Assembly (NCBI GenBank): GCA_964468755.1
Contig: CAYXWH010000029.1
Span: 1-22,080 of the forward strand
Reading direction: 5' to 3'
DNA: 22,080 nucleotides
DNA from: CAYXWH01 sp964468755
Lineage (GTDB): Bacteria > Chloroflexota > Dehalococcoidia > Dehalococcoidales > RBG-16-60-22
A program made the translations under genes and the position numbers. This document shows, piece by piece, positions 1-8,587 of the stretch (position 1 is its first letter; each line of letters starts with the position of its first letter). The notes under the pieces were generated by a model that worked only from the letters and a program-made list of their open reading frames with translations, searched no databases and was not told the DNA's origin.

Positions 1-133
1 GAAGAAAATTACCGGCAGCATTGCGGCCTTTAGGAGGGTAAACTGGTATACGGAACATAAAACCTGACCGGTACTCAACCTATTGATACCAGACCTGTGG
101 GTGGTAATTGACCCTGAGCCTATTTAATAGAAT
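1..133. other. Left-edge flank, possible tail of an upstream gene
   Basis: No full gene fits here. One plus-strand frame stays open from base 2 to a TGA at 65-67 (21 residues, ending in YTEHKT). This could be the C-terminus of a gene that starts outside the window. The other two plus frames close by base 39. The frame is too short to judge. Confidence 0.2.
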
Positions 134-145
134 TTGGAGGTACCC

Positions 146-1156
146 ATGAAAAAACTGGGATGGGGAATTATTGGAACCGGCTTACACGCGGAGCATATTG
201 TGAGTCCTGTCCTTGGTGAAAATTCTACCACTAAGTTTGTTGCGGTCTGCGATATTGATAATGAGCGGGCGCAGAGTTATGCGGCACGGAATGGCATTGA
301 GCGAGTATACACATCACTGGAGAAGATGCTGGCGGACCCTGAACTTGATGTCCTGTATATTGCGACACCCAACCATCTTCATGCCGAGCAGACCGTACAG
401 GCAGCGGATGCAGGCAAGCATGTATTCTGCGAAAAGCCGATGGCGCTCACTGTGCCTGAATGCGAGTCCATGATAGAGGCTTGCAACAGGAACCGGGTCA
501 AGCTGTGCGTGGGTTTTCAGAACCGTTATCACCCGGCTCATATAGAAGCCCGTCGCTACATTCAGTCCGGTCAGGTTGGGGTAATAAACGTGGCCAAAGC
601 GCAGTTCGGCCGTTCCCACATAACCATGGAGGGGTGGCGGAGCGACCCCAAGATGGCGGGTGCCGGGGCTCTGGTCGGTCAGGGAATTCATGCTATTGAC
701 CTGCTTCGCTATCTGATGGATACCGAGGTCACCGAAGTGTTCTCCATGACCAATGCCGAACCTTCGCGACGCACCTTGGAGGAAATGGCTTGCGTTATGA
801 TTAAATTTGCCAATGGGACATATGGCACAATGCTCTGCGGCATAGTTGTGCCCCGCTCGGATAATGATGCGGTGTTATACGGCGACAAGGCTAAGATTAC
901 CTGTAAAGGAACGGTAGGTATGGCTCTTGAGGGTGAACTCCGGGTAGAGGGCGACTCCATTAATCTCGCCATGAGTTTTCCGGCTGATGACCCCGGGTCA
1001 ATGAATTATGTTCGTGAAAGAGAGGATTTCAACCGGTGGATAGCCGGTAGTTCCGAGCCCGATATAACCGGTCAGAACGGACTGCAGATGGTAAGGGTTA
1101 TTAATGCTATTGTCGAATCAAGCCAACAGGGCAGGGCAGTTAAAATAGAACAATAG
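146..1156 (+). CDS. Gfo/Idh/MocA family NAD(P)-dependent oxidoreductase
   Basis: 336-residue cytosolic dehydrogenase of the Gfo/Idh/MocA family, which oxidises or reduces sugars, inositols and related hydroxy compounds with NAD(P). The N-terminal Rossmann fold shows GIIGTG (residues 7-12) and the family EKP motif (E96-K97-P98, whose Lys is normally catalytic). The C-terminal alpha/beta domain has the GxHxxD-type motif with H182 and D185. The length is typical. I chose ATG 146 because GGAGG at 136-140 is correctly spaced; an in-frame TTG at 134 overlaps that ribosome site. It stands alone and converges on the DmsB-like gene, so the substrate cannot be named from context. Family assignment is firm; specificity is unknown. 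Confidence 0.92.
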   Translation: MKKLGWGIIGTGLHAEHIVSPVLGENSTTKFVAVCDIDNERAQSYAARNGIERVYTSLEKMLADPELDVLYIATPNHLHAEQTVQAADAGKHVFCEKPMALTVPECESMIEACNRNRVKLCVGFQNRYHPAHIEARRYIQSGQVGVINVAKAQFGRSHITMEGWRSDPKMAGAGALVGQGIHAIDLLRYLMDTEVTEVFSMTNAEPSRRTLEEMACVMIKFANGTYGTMLCGIVVPRSDNDAVLYGDKAKITCKGTVGMALEGELRVEGDSINLAMSFPADDPGSMNYVREREDFNRWIAGSSEPDITGQNGLQMVRVINAIVESSQQGRAVKIEQ

Positions 1157-1280
1157 CTTTATCGCTGAGTGCGCTGTCCGGGAATCGTCTGCTGGACTGA
1201 GCAAAGTCTTACGACTTATAGTGTAGAAATAGACGTGCTTGAGGTCTGATAGTATCAAATTCCGGGGCAGATGAACCCGA

Positions 1281-1316
1281 AAATAAAGCCGGCGTTACCC
1301 ATGTGGTGGCTTATTT
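1281..1316. terminator. Possible bidirectional terminator hairpin
   Basis: AAATAAAGCC (1281-1290) can pair with GGCTTATTT (1308-1316) with one bulged A. The arms are A-rich on one side and T-rich on the other. It lies between two convergent genes, which suits a shared terminator. No separate long T run follows, so this is tentative. Confidence 0.35.
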
Positions 1317-1379
1317 GTCTCCAGATTGAGAGCTGTCTGAATTTTAACCTGACCCCAAACATGGGTATTCTGAATATGG

Positions 1380-1931
1380 CTATTGATCTTTAGCTTTGAA
1401 AACTGCCGATGGCTGGCTGGCTTCATTAAAAATAAAGCCGGTTATCTCTTTGGTTTTTCCGTACTTAGCCTCAAGTTCATGCAAAGGGCCAACATCCAAA
1501 GCTCGCATGGGGCATGACTCTACGCAGACAGGTTTTTCACCGTTTTCCAATCTGTGCAGACATAAATCGCACTTCTGCATTATAGCGTCAGGCTCCGGCC
1601 CGAATTGTGGGGCATCATAGGGGCAGGCTTCCCGGCAGGCACCGCAGCTTGCGCCGAGGCAAGACTCTCCGTCCACAATTACTATCCCATCCTCTTTGCG
1701 TTTGATAATTGCCCCGACCGGGCAAGCCGGAATACACGGTGGTTCCAGACAGTGATAGCAAGCATTCACCAAAAAATCGACGGAAAGATTGGGGTATTTC
1801 CCCTGCTCGATGGTGGTAACCCGTATCAAAGAGACCGGTCCCGGCGGTATGTTATGCCAGTCCTTACAGGCTACGACACAGGTGAAGCACCCTGAGCATC
1901 TTGACTGGTCAAAATAAAAACCTGATTGCAT
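1380..1931 (-). CDS. DmsB-like ferredoxin subunit with four 4Fe-4S clusters
   Basis: 183-residue electron-transfer subunit for a molybdopterin oxidoreductase. Sixteen cysteines fall in four groups: C12/C15/C18/C22, C58/C61/C66/C70, C91/C96/C99/C103 and C121/C124/C136/C140. This is the DmsB/NrfC arrangement, which would wire the catalytic subunit to a redox partner. The third group is unusual: its first two cysteines are four residues apart (CLGASC) rather than the common two. Start ATG 1931 has AAGGAG upstream. It begins 12 bases after the stop of the catalytic subunit, so the two are surely co-transcribed. There is no signal peptide. No DmsC- or NrfD-like anchor follows in the window, so the physiological partner is unknown. 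Confidence 0.9.
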   Translation of the reverse strand: MQSGFYFDQSRCSGCFTCVVACKDWHNIPPGPVSLIRVTTIEQGKYPNLSVDFLVNACYHCLEPPCIPACPVGAIIKRKEDGIVIVDGESCLGASCGACREACPYDAPQFGPEPDAIMQKCDLCLHRLENGEKPVCVESCPMRALDVGPLHELEAKYGKTKEITGFIFNEASQPSAVFKAKDQ

Positions 1932-1943
1932 TGCCTATGCTCC

Positions 1944-4145
1944 TTACACTTTTTGAACCTGGACCAAGCAGGTATTGTAGGGAAAAGCACCGCCCGGGGA
2001 GCGGGTATCCCTGGTTAAAACATTGGTACATCCTCCCCTATCTACCCCCTGCTCGTCGGGGTTATACCATGCCCCCTGAGGCAGGTCGACCACTCCGGGC
2101 ATAATCCTTTCGGTTACCGTAGCTGGAATGACCATCTTTCCCCGGTCGTTAAAGATACTTACCATATCGCCATTGTTGATACCTCTGGCTTCGGCATCAG
2201 CGGGGTTAATGGATAGAGCTTGTGGCAGGAGCTCGGTCAGCCAGGGAACACGGTCAAACTGGGAGTGTGCCCGCCTCTTGAAGTGAGTAGTAACCATCTG
2301 CAGAGGATATTTCTTTGCCAGAGAATCATTACGGCTCTCCCATGGCTCAATATACTTGGGGATTGGCGGAAGCCCCGGGTCATTCATTTCAGCCAGTCGT
2401 TGAGAGTAGATTTCAATCTTTCCTGATGATGTGGGGAAAGGGTTATCTACCGGGTCTTCAATTTGCTTTTTAAAGGCAACATAAGGTTCGGGAAACCCTA
2501 CCATGTATTTGGCTTCCTTCTTGAAGGTTTCGTAGTCGGGAATATAGCTTTCCTCTATCATCGCTCTCAGCCATTCGTCCTCTGTCTTCTCGCTGTACAC
2601 GGTAACTCCCAGCCTAGTTGCAAGCTCCTGGCATATCTCAAATGGTGCTTTGGACTCATATAGCGGCTCAATAATCTTCTTTACAAAGCCATACCATGGT
2701 ATAGCTCCCTGTGCCACTATGTCGTTCCTCTCCATATAGGTGGACACCGGCAGCAAAATATCGGCAAACTTGGCGGTGGCTGTCAGGCACTGTTCCGCGA
2801 CGACAATACATTCCAGTTTCTTGAAGGCTTGGACTATCTTATTGGTGTTGGGCTCCTGGTTTACCGGATTAAGGTGCATGGCGAACAGCATTTTGATATC
2901 AGCGGGGTAACCGCCGTCTCTTCCCTTGAGAATGGCGTCACCTATCTGAGAAAGGTGTATCCGGGCACTATTGTCAGAGCCCTGTAAGGTGGGCAAGCCG
3001 TCCTTACGAGGCGGAACCCCGGACTCAACCGGGTTAACACTTCTGGGGAGCCCGCCTATTTTAAAGTCAAATGAGCCGAATGGGGGTCTGGGTACGAAAG
3101 ACCTCCCCGCCCATCCTCCATGAATGCCAATGTTAGCCGTCATTGCCGCCAGGACCTTAATCAGCCGGTGATATTGCTCTCCGTAGGCGGTACGGCCGGG
3201 CGCGATCCCACCTATCAATGCTGCCGGGCTGGTAGTGGCATATTCTATAGCCAGGTTCTTTATAGTATCCGCAGCCACCCCGGTGATACCCTCCGCCCAC
3301 TCTGGCGTCTTGGGGATGCCATCATCCACTCCCAAAACATAGTCCTGAAACGTGTCAAACCCCACAGTATAGGTATCAAGAAAGTCCTGGTGGTGAAGAT
3401 TCTCTCTGATAATTACATACGCCATGGCAACCAGCATCGCCGCATCAGTACCCGGTATAATGGGTATCCACCGGTGGGCGAGGGTCGCAGTAGAGTTGGT
3501 ATATCTCGGGTCCACCGAGATAATCCTGGCCCCTGACTCCTTGGCCCGGACCAGATACCAGCTGCAATTAGTCTCATGTATAGTGGTGGTTGGATCCATC
3601 CCCCACATTACTATCAGGCGTGAATTGAGGAGGTCATCCAGATTATTGCGGGAAGATAGCGTGCCATATGTAGCCAGAGACGCAAATAAACCTCCCTCAA
3701 AGGAGTGAATGCCCCACTGGGGGGTATAACCACCGGTCATAGCCAGTAAATCTCCGATTACAGCAGCGCTATGCAGGTGCATGTGGTCCGCTCCCCCGGA
3801 TACAAAAAAGAGTGACGATGGTCCGTATGTGCTCCTGACCCGGTTTAGCTCACTGACAATCGTGTCCAGGGCTTCTGACCATGAGATCCGCTCAAATTTA
3901 CCTTCACCACGTTCTCCTGTCCTCTTCATCGGGAATTTAAGGCGGTCAGGGTCATATACTCGTTGCCGGTAGGCACGACCTCTCAGGCAAGCCCTTAACT
4001 GCGGTTCCTTGCCGTTGTCAGTCTCAATTCTGGAGATTACCCCGTCTCTAGTATGTACTCTCAGTATGCAGGCTCCACCGCAATGGCTAGCACAGGCAGT
4101 TGTAATTACCTTTTCTTGACCGATGGACCCTTTTCCCGTAACCAT
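1944..4145 (-). CDS. DmsA-type molybdopterin oxidoreductase, catalytic subunit
   Basis: 733-residue catalytic subunit of the DMSO reductase superfamily (bis-MGD molybdenum or tungsten enzymes). The N-terminus has a 4Fe-4S motif C18-x3-C22-x3-C26-x26-C53. It continues with VMWGMDP and a stretch very like DmsA (VDPRYT, WIPIIPGTDAA). A molybdopterin dinucleotide-binding domain lies at the C-terminus. A likely metal-ligand region is the Thr/Ser-rich YGTLSSRNN segment; which residue binds the metal cannot be decided by eye. ATG 4145 has GGGAGGCG upstream and an in-frame TAG 12 bases before it, so no Tat signal was overlooked: the enzyme looks cytoplasmic. The substrate is unknown; DMSO/TMAO-like, polysulfide or acetylene hydratase-like roles are all possible. 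Confidence 0.9.
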   Translation of the reverse strand: MVTGKGSIGQEKVITTACASHCGGACILRVHTRDGVISRIETDNGKEPQLRACLRGRAYRQRVYDPDRLKFPMKRTGERGEGKFERISWSEALDTIVSELNRVRSTYGPSSLFFVSGGADHMHLHSAAVIGDLLAMTGGYTPQWGIHSFEGGLFASLATYGTLSSRNNLDDLLNSRLIVMWGMDPTTTIHETNCSWYLVRAKESGARIISVDPRYTNSTATLAHRWIPIIPGTDAAMLVAMAYVIIRENLHHQDFLDTYTVGFDTFQDYVLGVDDGIPKTPEWAEGITGVAADTIKNLAIEYATTSPAALIGGIAPGRTAYGEQYHRLIKVLAAMTANIGIHGGWAGRSFVPRPPFGSFDFKIGGLPRSVNPVESGVPPRKDGLPTLQGSDNSARIHLSQIGDAILKGRDGGYPADIKMLFAMHLNPVNQEPNTNKIVQAFKKLECIVVAEQCLTATAKFADILLPVSTYMERNDIVAQGAIPWYGFVKKIIEPLYESKAPFEICQELATRLGVTVYSEKTEDEWLRAMIEESYIPDYETFKKEAKYMVGFPEPYVAFKKQIEDPVDNPFPTSSGKIEIYSQRLAEMNDPGLPPIPKYIEPWESRNDSLAKKYPLQMVTTHFKRRAHSQFDRVPWLTELLPQALSINPADAEARGINNGDMVSIFNDRGKMVIPATVTERIMPGVVDLPQGAWYNPDEQGVDRGGCTNVLTRDTRSPGGAFPYNTCLVQVQKV

Positions 4146-4413
4146 TTTTGCGCCTCCCTAAACAGCAGCATTATCCGGCAGTCTGGTGCCATATACAGGG
4201 GATACGACCCGTGCTGGATTTTGGTTCGTCTTGATTATTACCCGGGTGTCATTCGTTTATCTGGTAGCTTGGACCGGCAATATATCAGGGCGGGCGGTGT
4301 TTCCGGCTGAGTGGTGACCGTACTGAGAGAGTTATACACCCTTAATATTGTCGGCTGTGTCTCAGCTTTTACGGTCCCTTTTCCCTGACCCGGACTGCTC
4401 ACTGCTATAAATA

Positions 4414-4436
4414 TTTTAAACCATCGTTGGTTAAAA
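4414..4436. promoter_or_regulatory. AT-rich dyad, possible operator
   Basis: TTTTAAACC (4414-4422) and GGTTAAAA (4429-4436) form an inverted repeat around ATCGTT with one bulged A. It lies about 270 bases upstream of the dms-like operon, in AT-rich DNA where a promoter would be expected. Its function is inference. Confidence 0.3.
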
Positions 4437-4794
4437 GATGGTAAAAAAGGCAAAATTTTGGGTTAAAGTTATTAACAATGTAGTAAAACAAAGCTAAGCA
4501 GGTAATTACATTGGTCGGCTTCCGGGTGCTGAGCTTCGCTATGGCAGTTAGCCGGTATTAGCGATACTCGGTCAATCTTAATCGCCGTAAAGAGTTCAGG
4601 AGTGTATATGGTGAGCAAAAGAGGGACGGTCTATTCCGAATGTCAATTGCAGCACTATCCAGTATGGCGTCATACTGTTATTCTTCGGCCATTATAGTGG
4701 CCCAGTCCAGTAACGGCGGTCTGGCTATTTTGTCCCCCGGACTAACGTTATCGCCGGTGTTTTTTCGTTGAAACCAAGCTTTCCCGTTGGTAGG

Positions 4795-4823
4795 TTGACA
4801 ATCCTCTGGTGCCACAGTATTAT
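4795..4823 (+). promoter_or_regulatory. Sigma-70-type promoter of the lipoprotein gene
   Basis: A perfect -35 TTGACA (4795-4800), a 17-base spacer and -10 TATTAT (4818-4823). Transcription would begin near 4830. This excludes the in-frame GTG at 4809 and supports ATG 4857 as the start. Confidence 0.75.
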
Positions 4824-4856
4824 TTATGCAATCTTGAAAGAGAGGCGTCATACGAT

Positions 4857-6605
4857 ATGCCAAAGGTGATTGTAAGTGTAATGTTTATGATACTGGTACT
4901 GGCTGGTGCCGTGACGGGGTGTTTAACTGAAGCACCTCCGCCGCCAACACCGGCCCCCGCACCGGAACCCGCACCGGCACCGGCACCCCCGGTTAACCAG
5001 CCGCCGGATACACCGGTCATAAACTCAGGCTCGGCATCGGGACAACCTGGAATCGCGTATACCTATTTCACGTCATCCACTGATGCTGATGGTGACGAGG
5101 TAAAGTATGTCTTTGACTGGAATGACGGCAGTACTTCAGAAACCGGATTTTCAGGCTCAGGTGTAAGTGGCAGCGAATCCCATGCCTGGGATAGTCCGGG
5201 GGCCTACTTCATCAAGGTAAGAGCAATCGATAGCAACGGGGCATTATCCGGCTGGTCGGAACCCTGGCAGGTTACTATTGCTGCCCCCACCTATGCGTTG
5301 ACCACCGCTGTAGAACCGGATGGCTCAGGGGTTATAACTCCGGGTGAGGGTTCTTTTGAAACCGGAACGGCAGTAGTTTTAACTGCTGAACCTGTTGCAG
5401 GCTATGTATTTGATCATTGGGGAGGCGATGCCGCCGGAACTTCGGTCTCTATTGAATTTACCATGGAATCAGATACGCATATTGTTGCCTATTTCGCCCC
5501 GCCGCCCGAGACGGGGCCGGTACTGGAATGGTCCAAAACATTCGGTGGTGAAGCTGCCGATGGCGCTCGTTCCGTTCGGCAAACGGCTGACGGAGGCTAC
5601 GTGATTGGTGGGTCTACCCGTTCCTTTGGGTCGGGACTCAGTGACGTGTATCTTATTCAGACCGATGCCAGTGGCAATAAGCTGTGGGAGCAGAATTACG
5701 GTGGTGATAAAATAGACAACGGCTTTTCCGTTCAAATCACCATGGATGGGGGTTATATTATCGTTGGCGAAACCCAATCGTATGGATTTGGTTCTTCCGA
5801 TGTCTGGCTGGTTAAAATAGACTCAAGCGGTCAAAAAACGTGGAGCCAGACCTTTGGCGGCGGGATTCCGGAGTGGGGCTGGTCAGTTCAACAGACAACC
5901 GACACAGGCTACATTATCGCCGGCGCGGTTGTAGCCTCTGCCGGGCCGGAAATATGGTTGATAAAGACAGATTCCTTTGGCAGGCAACTATGGTACCAGA
6001 CTTTTTATGGAGACAGTGATAAAGCGGTGTCGGCAGTGCAGCCGACATCGGACGGTGGTTATATAATAGTGAGCGATGCCAGGTCTTATAAAACTGGTAT
6101 TGATATCTGGCTGATAAAAACGGATGCCGATGGCGATAAGATATGGGAACGGACGTTTGGCGGCGAAGATTATGATTATGCTCATTCGGTCCAGCCGACA
6201 TCGGATGGAGGCTATATCATATCCGGCGAAACGAAATCCTACGGGGCTGGTAATGCTGATGTGTGGCTAATAAAAACGGATAGAGCTGGCTATGTACTAT
6301 GGGATAAAACATATGGCGGCGAGCAACGGGATTCCGGACTATCGGTTCAGCAAACAGCGGATGGGGGTTATATCATATCCGGTGAGACGGAGTCCTACGG
6401 AGCCGGTGACGCTGATGTGTGGTTAATAAAAACAGACTCCGCCGGTAACAAGGTGTGGGATAAAACATATGGTGGCGAGCAACGGGATTCCGGACTATCG
6501 GTTCAGCAGACAGCGGATGGGGGCTATATCATATCCGGTGAGACAGAGTCCTATGGAGCTGGTAGCGTTGACGTGTGGTTATTGAAGGTATCAGCAGACT
6601 CATGA
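4857..6605 (+). CDS. Surface lipoprotein: PKD, InlB-like and seven beta-propeller-type repeats
   Basis: 582-residue predicted lipoprotein. A lipoprotein signal peptide ends in the lipobox AVTG-C22. A Pro/Ala linker follows (about 27-50), then a PKD-like domain (about 50-142), then a divergent InlB B-repeat/Listeria-Bacteroides-type domain (about 145-215, with GYVFDHWGGD). Seven repeats of about 51 residues run from 223 to the end. Each carries a TFGG/TYGG start, a DGGYIISGET-like strand and a DVWLIKTD-like strand; seven such units suggest a seven-bladed propeller. Start ATG 4857 has AGAGAGG upstream and a promoter at 4795-4823. The protein is probably anchored outside the cytoplasmic membrane and binds a protein or glycan; no catalytic residues are evident. 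The exact role is unknown. Confidence 0.88.
   Translation: MPKVIVSVMFMILVLAGAVTGCLTEAPPPPTPAPAPEPAPAPAPPVNQPPDTPVINSGSASGQPGIAYTYFTSSTDADGDEVKYVFDWNDGSTSETGFSGSGVSGSESHAWDSPGAYFIKVRAIDSNGALSGWSEPWQVTIAAPTYALTTAVEPDGSGVITPGEGSFETGTAVVLTAEPVAGYVFDHWGGDAAGTSVSIEFTMESDTHIVAYFAPPPETGPVLEWSKTFGGEAADGARSVRQTADGGYVIGGSTRSFGSGLSDVYLIQTDASGNKLWEQNYGGDKIDNGFSVQITMDGGYIIVGETQSYGFGSSDVWLVKIDSSGQKTWSQTFGGGIPEWGWSVQQTTDTGYIIAGAVVASAGPEIWLIKTDSFGRQLWYQTFYGDSDKAVSAVQPTSDGGYIIVSDARSYKTGIDIWLIKTDADGDKIWERTFGGEDYDYAHSVQPTSDGGYIISGETKSYGAGNADVWLIKTDRAGYVLWDKTYGGEQRDSGLSVQQTADGGYIISGETESYGAGDADVWLIKTDSAGNKVWDKTYGGEQRDSGLSVQQTADGGYIISGETESYGAGSVDVWLLKVSADS
6301..6598 (+). repeat. 156-base tandem repeat encoding propeller repeats 6 and 7
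   Basis: The stretch starting at 6301 recurs at 6457, an exact 52-codon period. Differences are few and mostly synonymous (for example GGCGGC against GGTGGC). The other five repeats are much more diverged, so this is a recent in-frame duplication. Confidence 0.85.
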
Positions 6606-6767
6606 TTGGCTGCCATTGATTGTGCACTCGATTAGTCGGCAGGTAGTAATCCCGTTTTCTTTTCCGGTCCTTTTACCGTTACCCTCGATAAGTTGAAGTA
6701 ATAACGGCGAGAACAGTATTGGTATAATTAAAAGACAGGTAAGGGATGGGATGCCAGCCTGGTTTGG

Positions 6768-8585
6768 TCACGCTTGGTCTGGCGCCGTCAATGCCTGATA
6801 CATCTGGTAGTACTGGCCCTGGTTTGCCATAAGCTCCCGGTGGGAGCCGGCCTCAACGATTTCCCCCTTATCCAGGAAGATAATGCGGTCAGCACTGGTC
6901 ACTGTGGAAAGCCGGTGGGCAATAATGATGCAGGTGCGTTTGCTGGCGAGGTGACGCAGGGACTTCTGCATCAGTCGCTCGGTATTGGTATCCACGCTGG
7001 AAGTAGCTTCATCCAGTATCAGTATGGGCGGGTCGGCGAGCAGTGCCCGGGTGAGGCAGATGAACTGGCGTTGCCCGGCACTGAGGTTATGTCCCCGTTC
7101 GCCGACCGGGGTATTGTAGCCGTGTTCCATCCGGGAGATAAACTCATGAGCCCCCACCGCTTTGGCTGTCCTGACAATCTGGTCGTGACTGATTTCATCG
7201 TGTCCGTAGCGGATGTTGTCTTCGATAGTGCCGGAGAAGAGGAAGGGGTCCTGGGGGACAATGCCGAGCTGTCTCCGTAAAGACTGCTGGGTAACCGAGC
7301 CGACATCATGGGCATCCAGGGTTACCGCTCCGTCATCGATGTCGTAGAAACGAGCGATGAGGTTCACCATGCTGCTTTTACCGGCACCGGTCTGCCCCAC
7401 TATCGCCACCGTTTCCCCGGGGTTGATGGTAAGGCCGATTCCTTTCAGTACCGGAATGCCGGGCTTGTAGCTGAAGCTGACCTGGTTAAAGCTGACCCCT
7501 CCTTTTGCCGCTGGCATCTCAATTGCCTGCGGGCTGTCGGTTATCACCGGCTCGACATCAAGCAGCTCAAAGATGCGTGACGCCGAAGCCGTGGCTCTCT
7601 GGAGTTCGGTATATTCCATAGCCAGTTCGATTATGGGTTCAAAGAAACGCTGGATATACAGCACGAAGCTCACCAGAACACCGATGCCCATTGTCCCGGC
7701 CAGTACCTGGCTGCCGCCGAAGAAAATGACCAGAGCCATGCCAATGGCGGTCAGGATCTGCACCAGGGGCCGCATCACTGCCGCTACGCGTTCGGCACTG
7801 ATATTTACATTCAGGTTCCTTCGATTCACATCATCAAAGCGCTCGAAGTTTACCTCTTCGCGGGACAGGCTCTGGACGACACGCACTCCGGATATATCTT
7901 CCTGAAGCTGGGCGTTGACTATGGCGATAGCCCGTCGCACCCTGGTGAACGCCCGGCGGGCATACTTCTGCCATATGAACACGGCTATGGCCAGAACCGG
8001 CACCACGGTGAGGGTGAGCAGTGCCAGCCGGGTATTCATGGTTAACATGACCACGGCGATTCCAATCAGGGTCAGGAAACTGGTAAAGAGATTAAGAATG
8101 CCTCTGGTAAGCAGCTGCTGGAGTTGCTGCACGTCATTCTGCACGCGGGACATGATCCTGCCCACCTGACTGCGGTCGAAAAAGCTCATGGACAGCTTCT
8201 GGAGATGGTCGAACAACTCGGTCCGCATCCGGTAGAGCACCGACTGGCCGGCGTAGGACAGGTAGAGCGTTTCCATATACTGTCCGGCCCAGATGGCAAG
8301 TGCCGCAGCGACAAATATGAGCACGATACTATTGAGACCGCTGAGGTCACCGGTCTGGATATAACTGTCCGTAGCTACACCAACCAGGTAGGGCAGCGCC
8401 AGCATGCCCAGGGAACGCAACACCATCCCCAGGGCTCCCAGCCCCAACCATGTTTTGACCGGCGCCAGGTATCTGGGCAGTCGTGTAATCACGCCTCGAC
8501 CGTACACCTTGGCGGTTATCTCATCGTCGAGGGCGCTACCGAGTCGGCCCATTGGCCCGCCTTGACCGGGTGGTCCGTGAAACAT
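6768..8585 (-). CDS. Heterodimeric ABC exporter half-transporter, catalytically intact subunit
   Basis: 605-residue half-transporter: a six-helix membrane domain (about 45-330) followed by a nucleotide-binding domain (about 365-600). Walker A is GQTGAGKS (397-404), the signature is LSAGQ (501-505), and Walker B ends in D525 followed by the catalytic E526. Its signature departs from LSGGQ, as is usual in the second subunit of heterodimeric exporters such as TM287/288, LmrCD and BmrCD. The start lies 2 bases past the stop of the upstream ABC gene, whose last codons (GAGGAG) supply the ribosome site. It should pair with that upstream subunit to export drugs, lipids or peptides. Substrate unknown. 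Confidence 0.93.
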   Translation of the reverse strand: MFHGPPGQGGPMGRLGSALDDEITAKVYGRGVITRLPRYLAPVKTWLGLGALGMVLRSLGMLALPYLVGVATDSYIQTGDLSGLNSIVLIFVAAALAIWAGQYMETLYLSYAGQSVLYRMRTELFDHLQKLSMSFFDRSQVGRIMSRVQNDVQQLQQLLTRGILNLFTSFLTLIGIAVVMLTMNTRLALLTLTVVPVLAIAVFIWQKYARRAFTRVRRAIAIVNAQLQEDISGVRVVQSLSREEVNFERFDDVNRRNLNVNISAERVAAVMRPLVQILTAIGMALVIFFGGSQVLAGTMGIGVLVSFVLYIQRFFEPIIELAMEYTELQRATASASRIFELLDVEPVITDSPQAIEMPAAKGGVSFNQVSFSYKPGIPVLKGIGLTINPGETVAIVGQTGAGKSSMVNLIARFYDIDDGAVTLDAHDVGSVTQQSLRRQLGIVPQDPFLFSGTIEDNIRYGHDEISHDQIVRTAKAVGAHEFISRMEHGYNTPVGERGHNLSAGQRQFICLTRALLADPPILILDEATSSVDTNTERLMQKSLRHLASKRTCIIIAHRLSTVTSADRIIFLDKGEIVEAGSHRELMANQGQYYQMYQALTAPDQA

Positions 8586-8587
8586 AA

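Larger units (their letters stand above)
4146..4856. other. Intergenic region between dmsA-like gene and lipoprotein gene
   Basis: About 710 bases with no convincing gene. The short frames here lack ribosome sites and recognisable products. It must hold the promoter of the leftward dms-like operon, but I could not pick one with confidence. It contains an AT-rich dyad at 4414-4436 and the lipoprotein promoter at 4795-4823. Confidence 0.7.

Noticed and set aside
4809..4856. Upstream GTG start for the lipoprotein
   Set aside because: It lies inside the promoter. It would also bury the signal peptide behind 16 extra residues.
4238..4863. Small minus-strand frames in the intergenic region (4238-4453, 4678-4863)
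   Set aside because: No ribosome sites, low-complexity or improbable products, and one overlaps the lipoprotein promoter.
6609..6644. Terminator after the lipoprotein gene (CTGCC/GGCAG)
   Set aside because: Only five pairs with a loop of about 23 bases. The T-rich stretch is some distance away.
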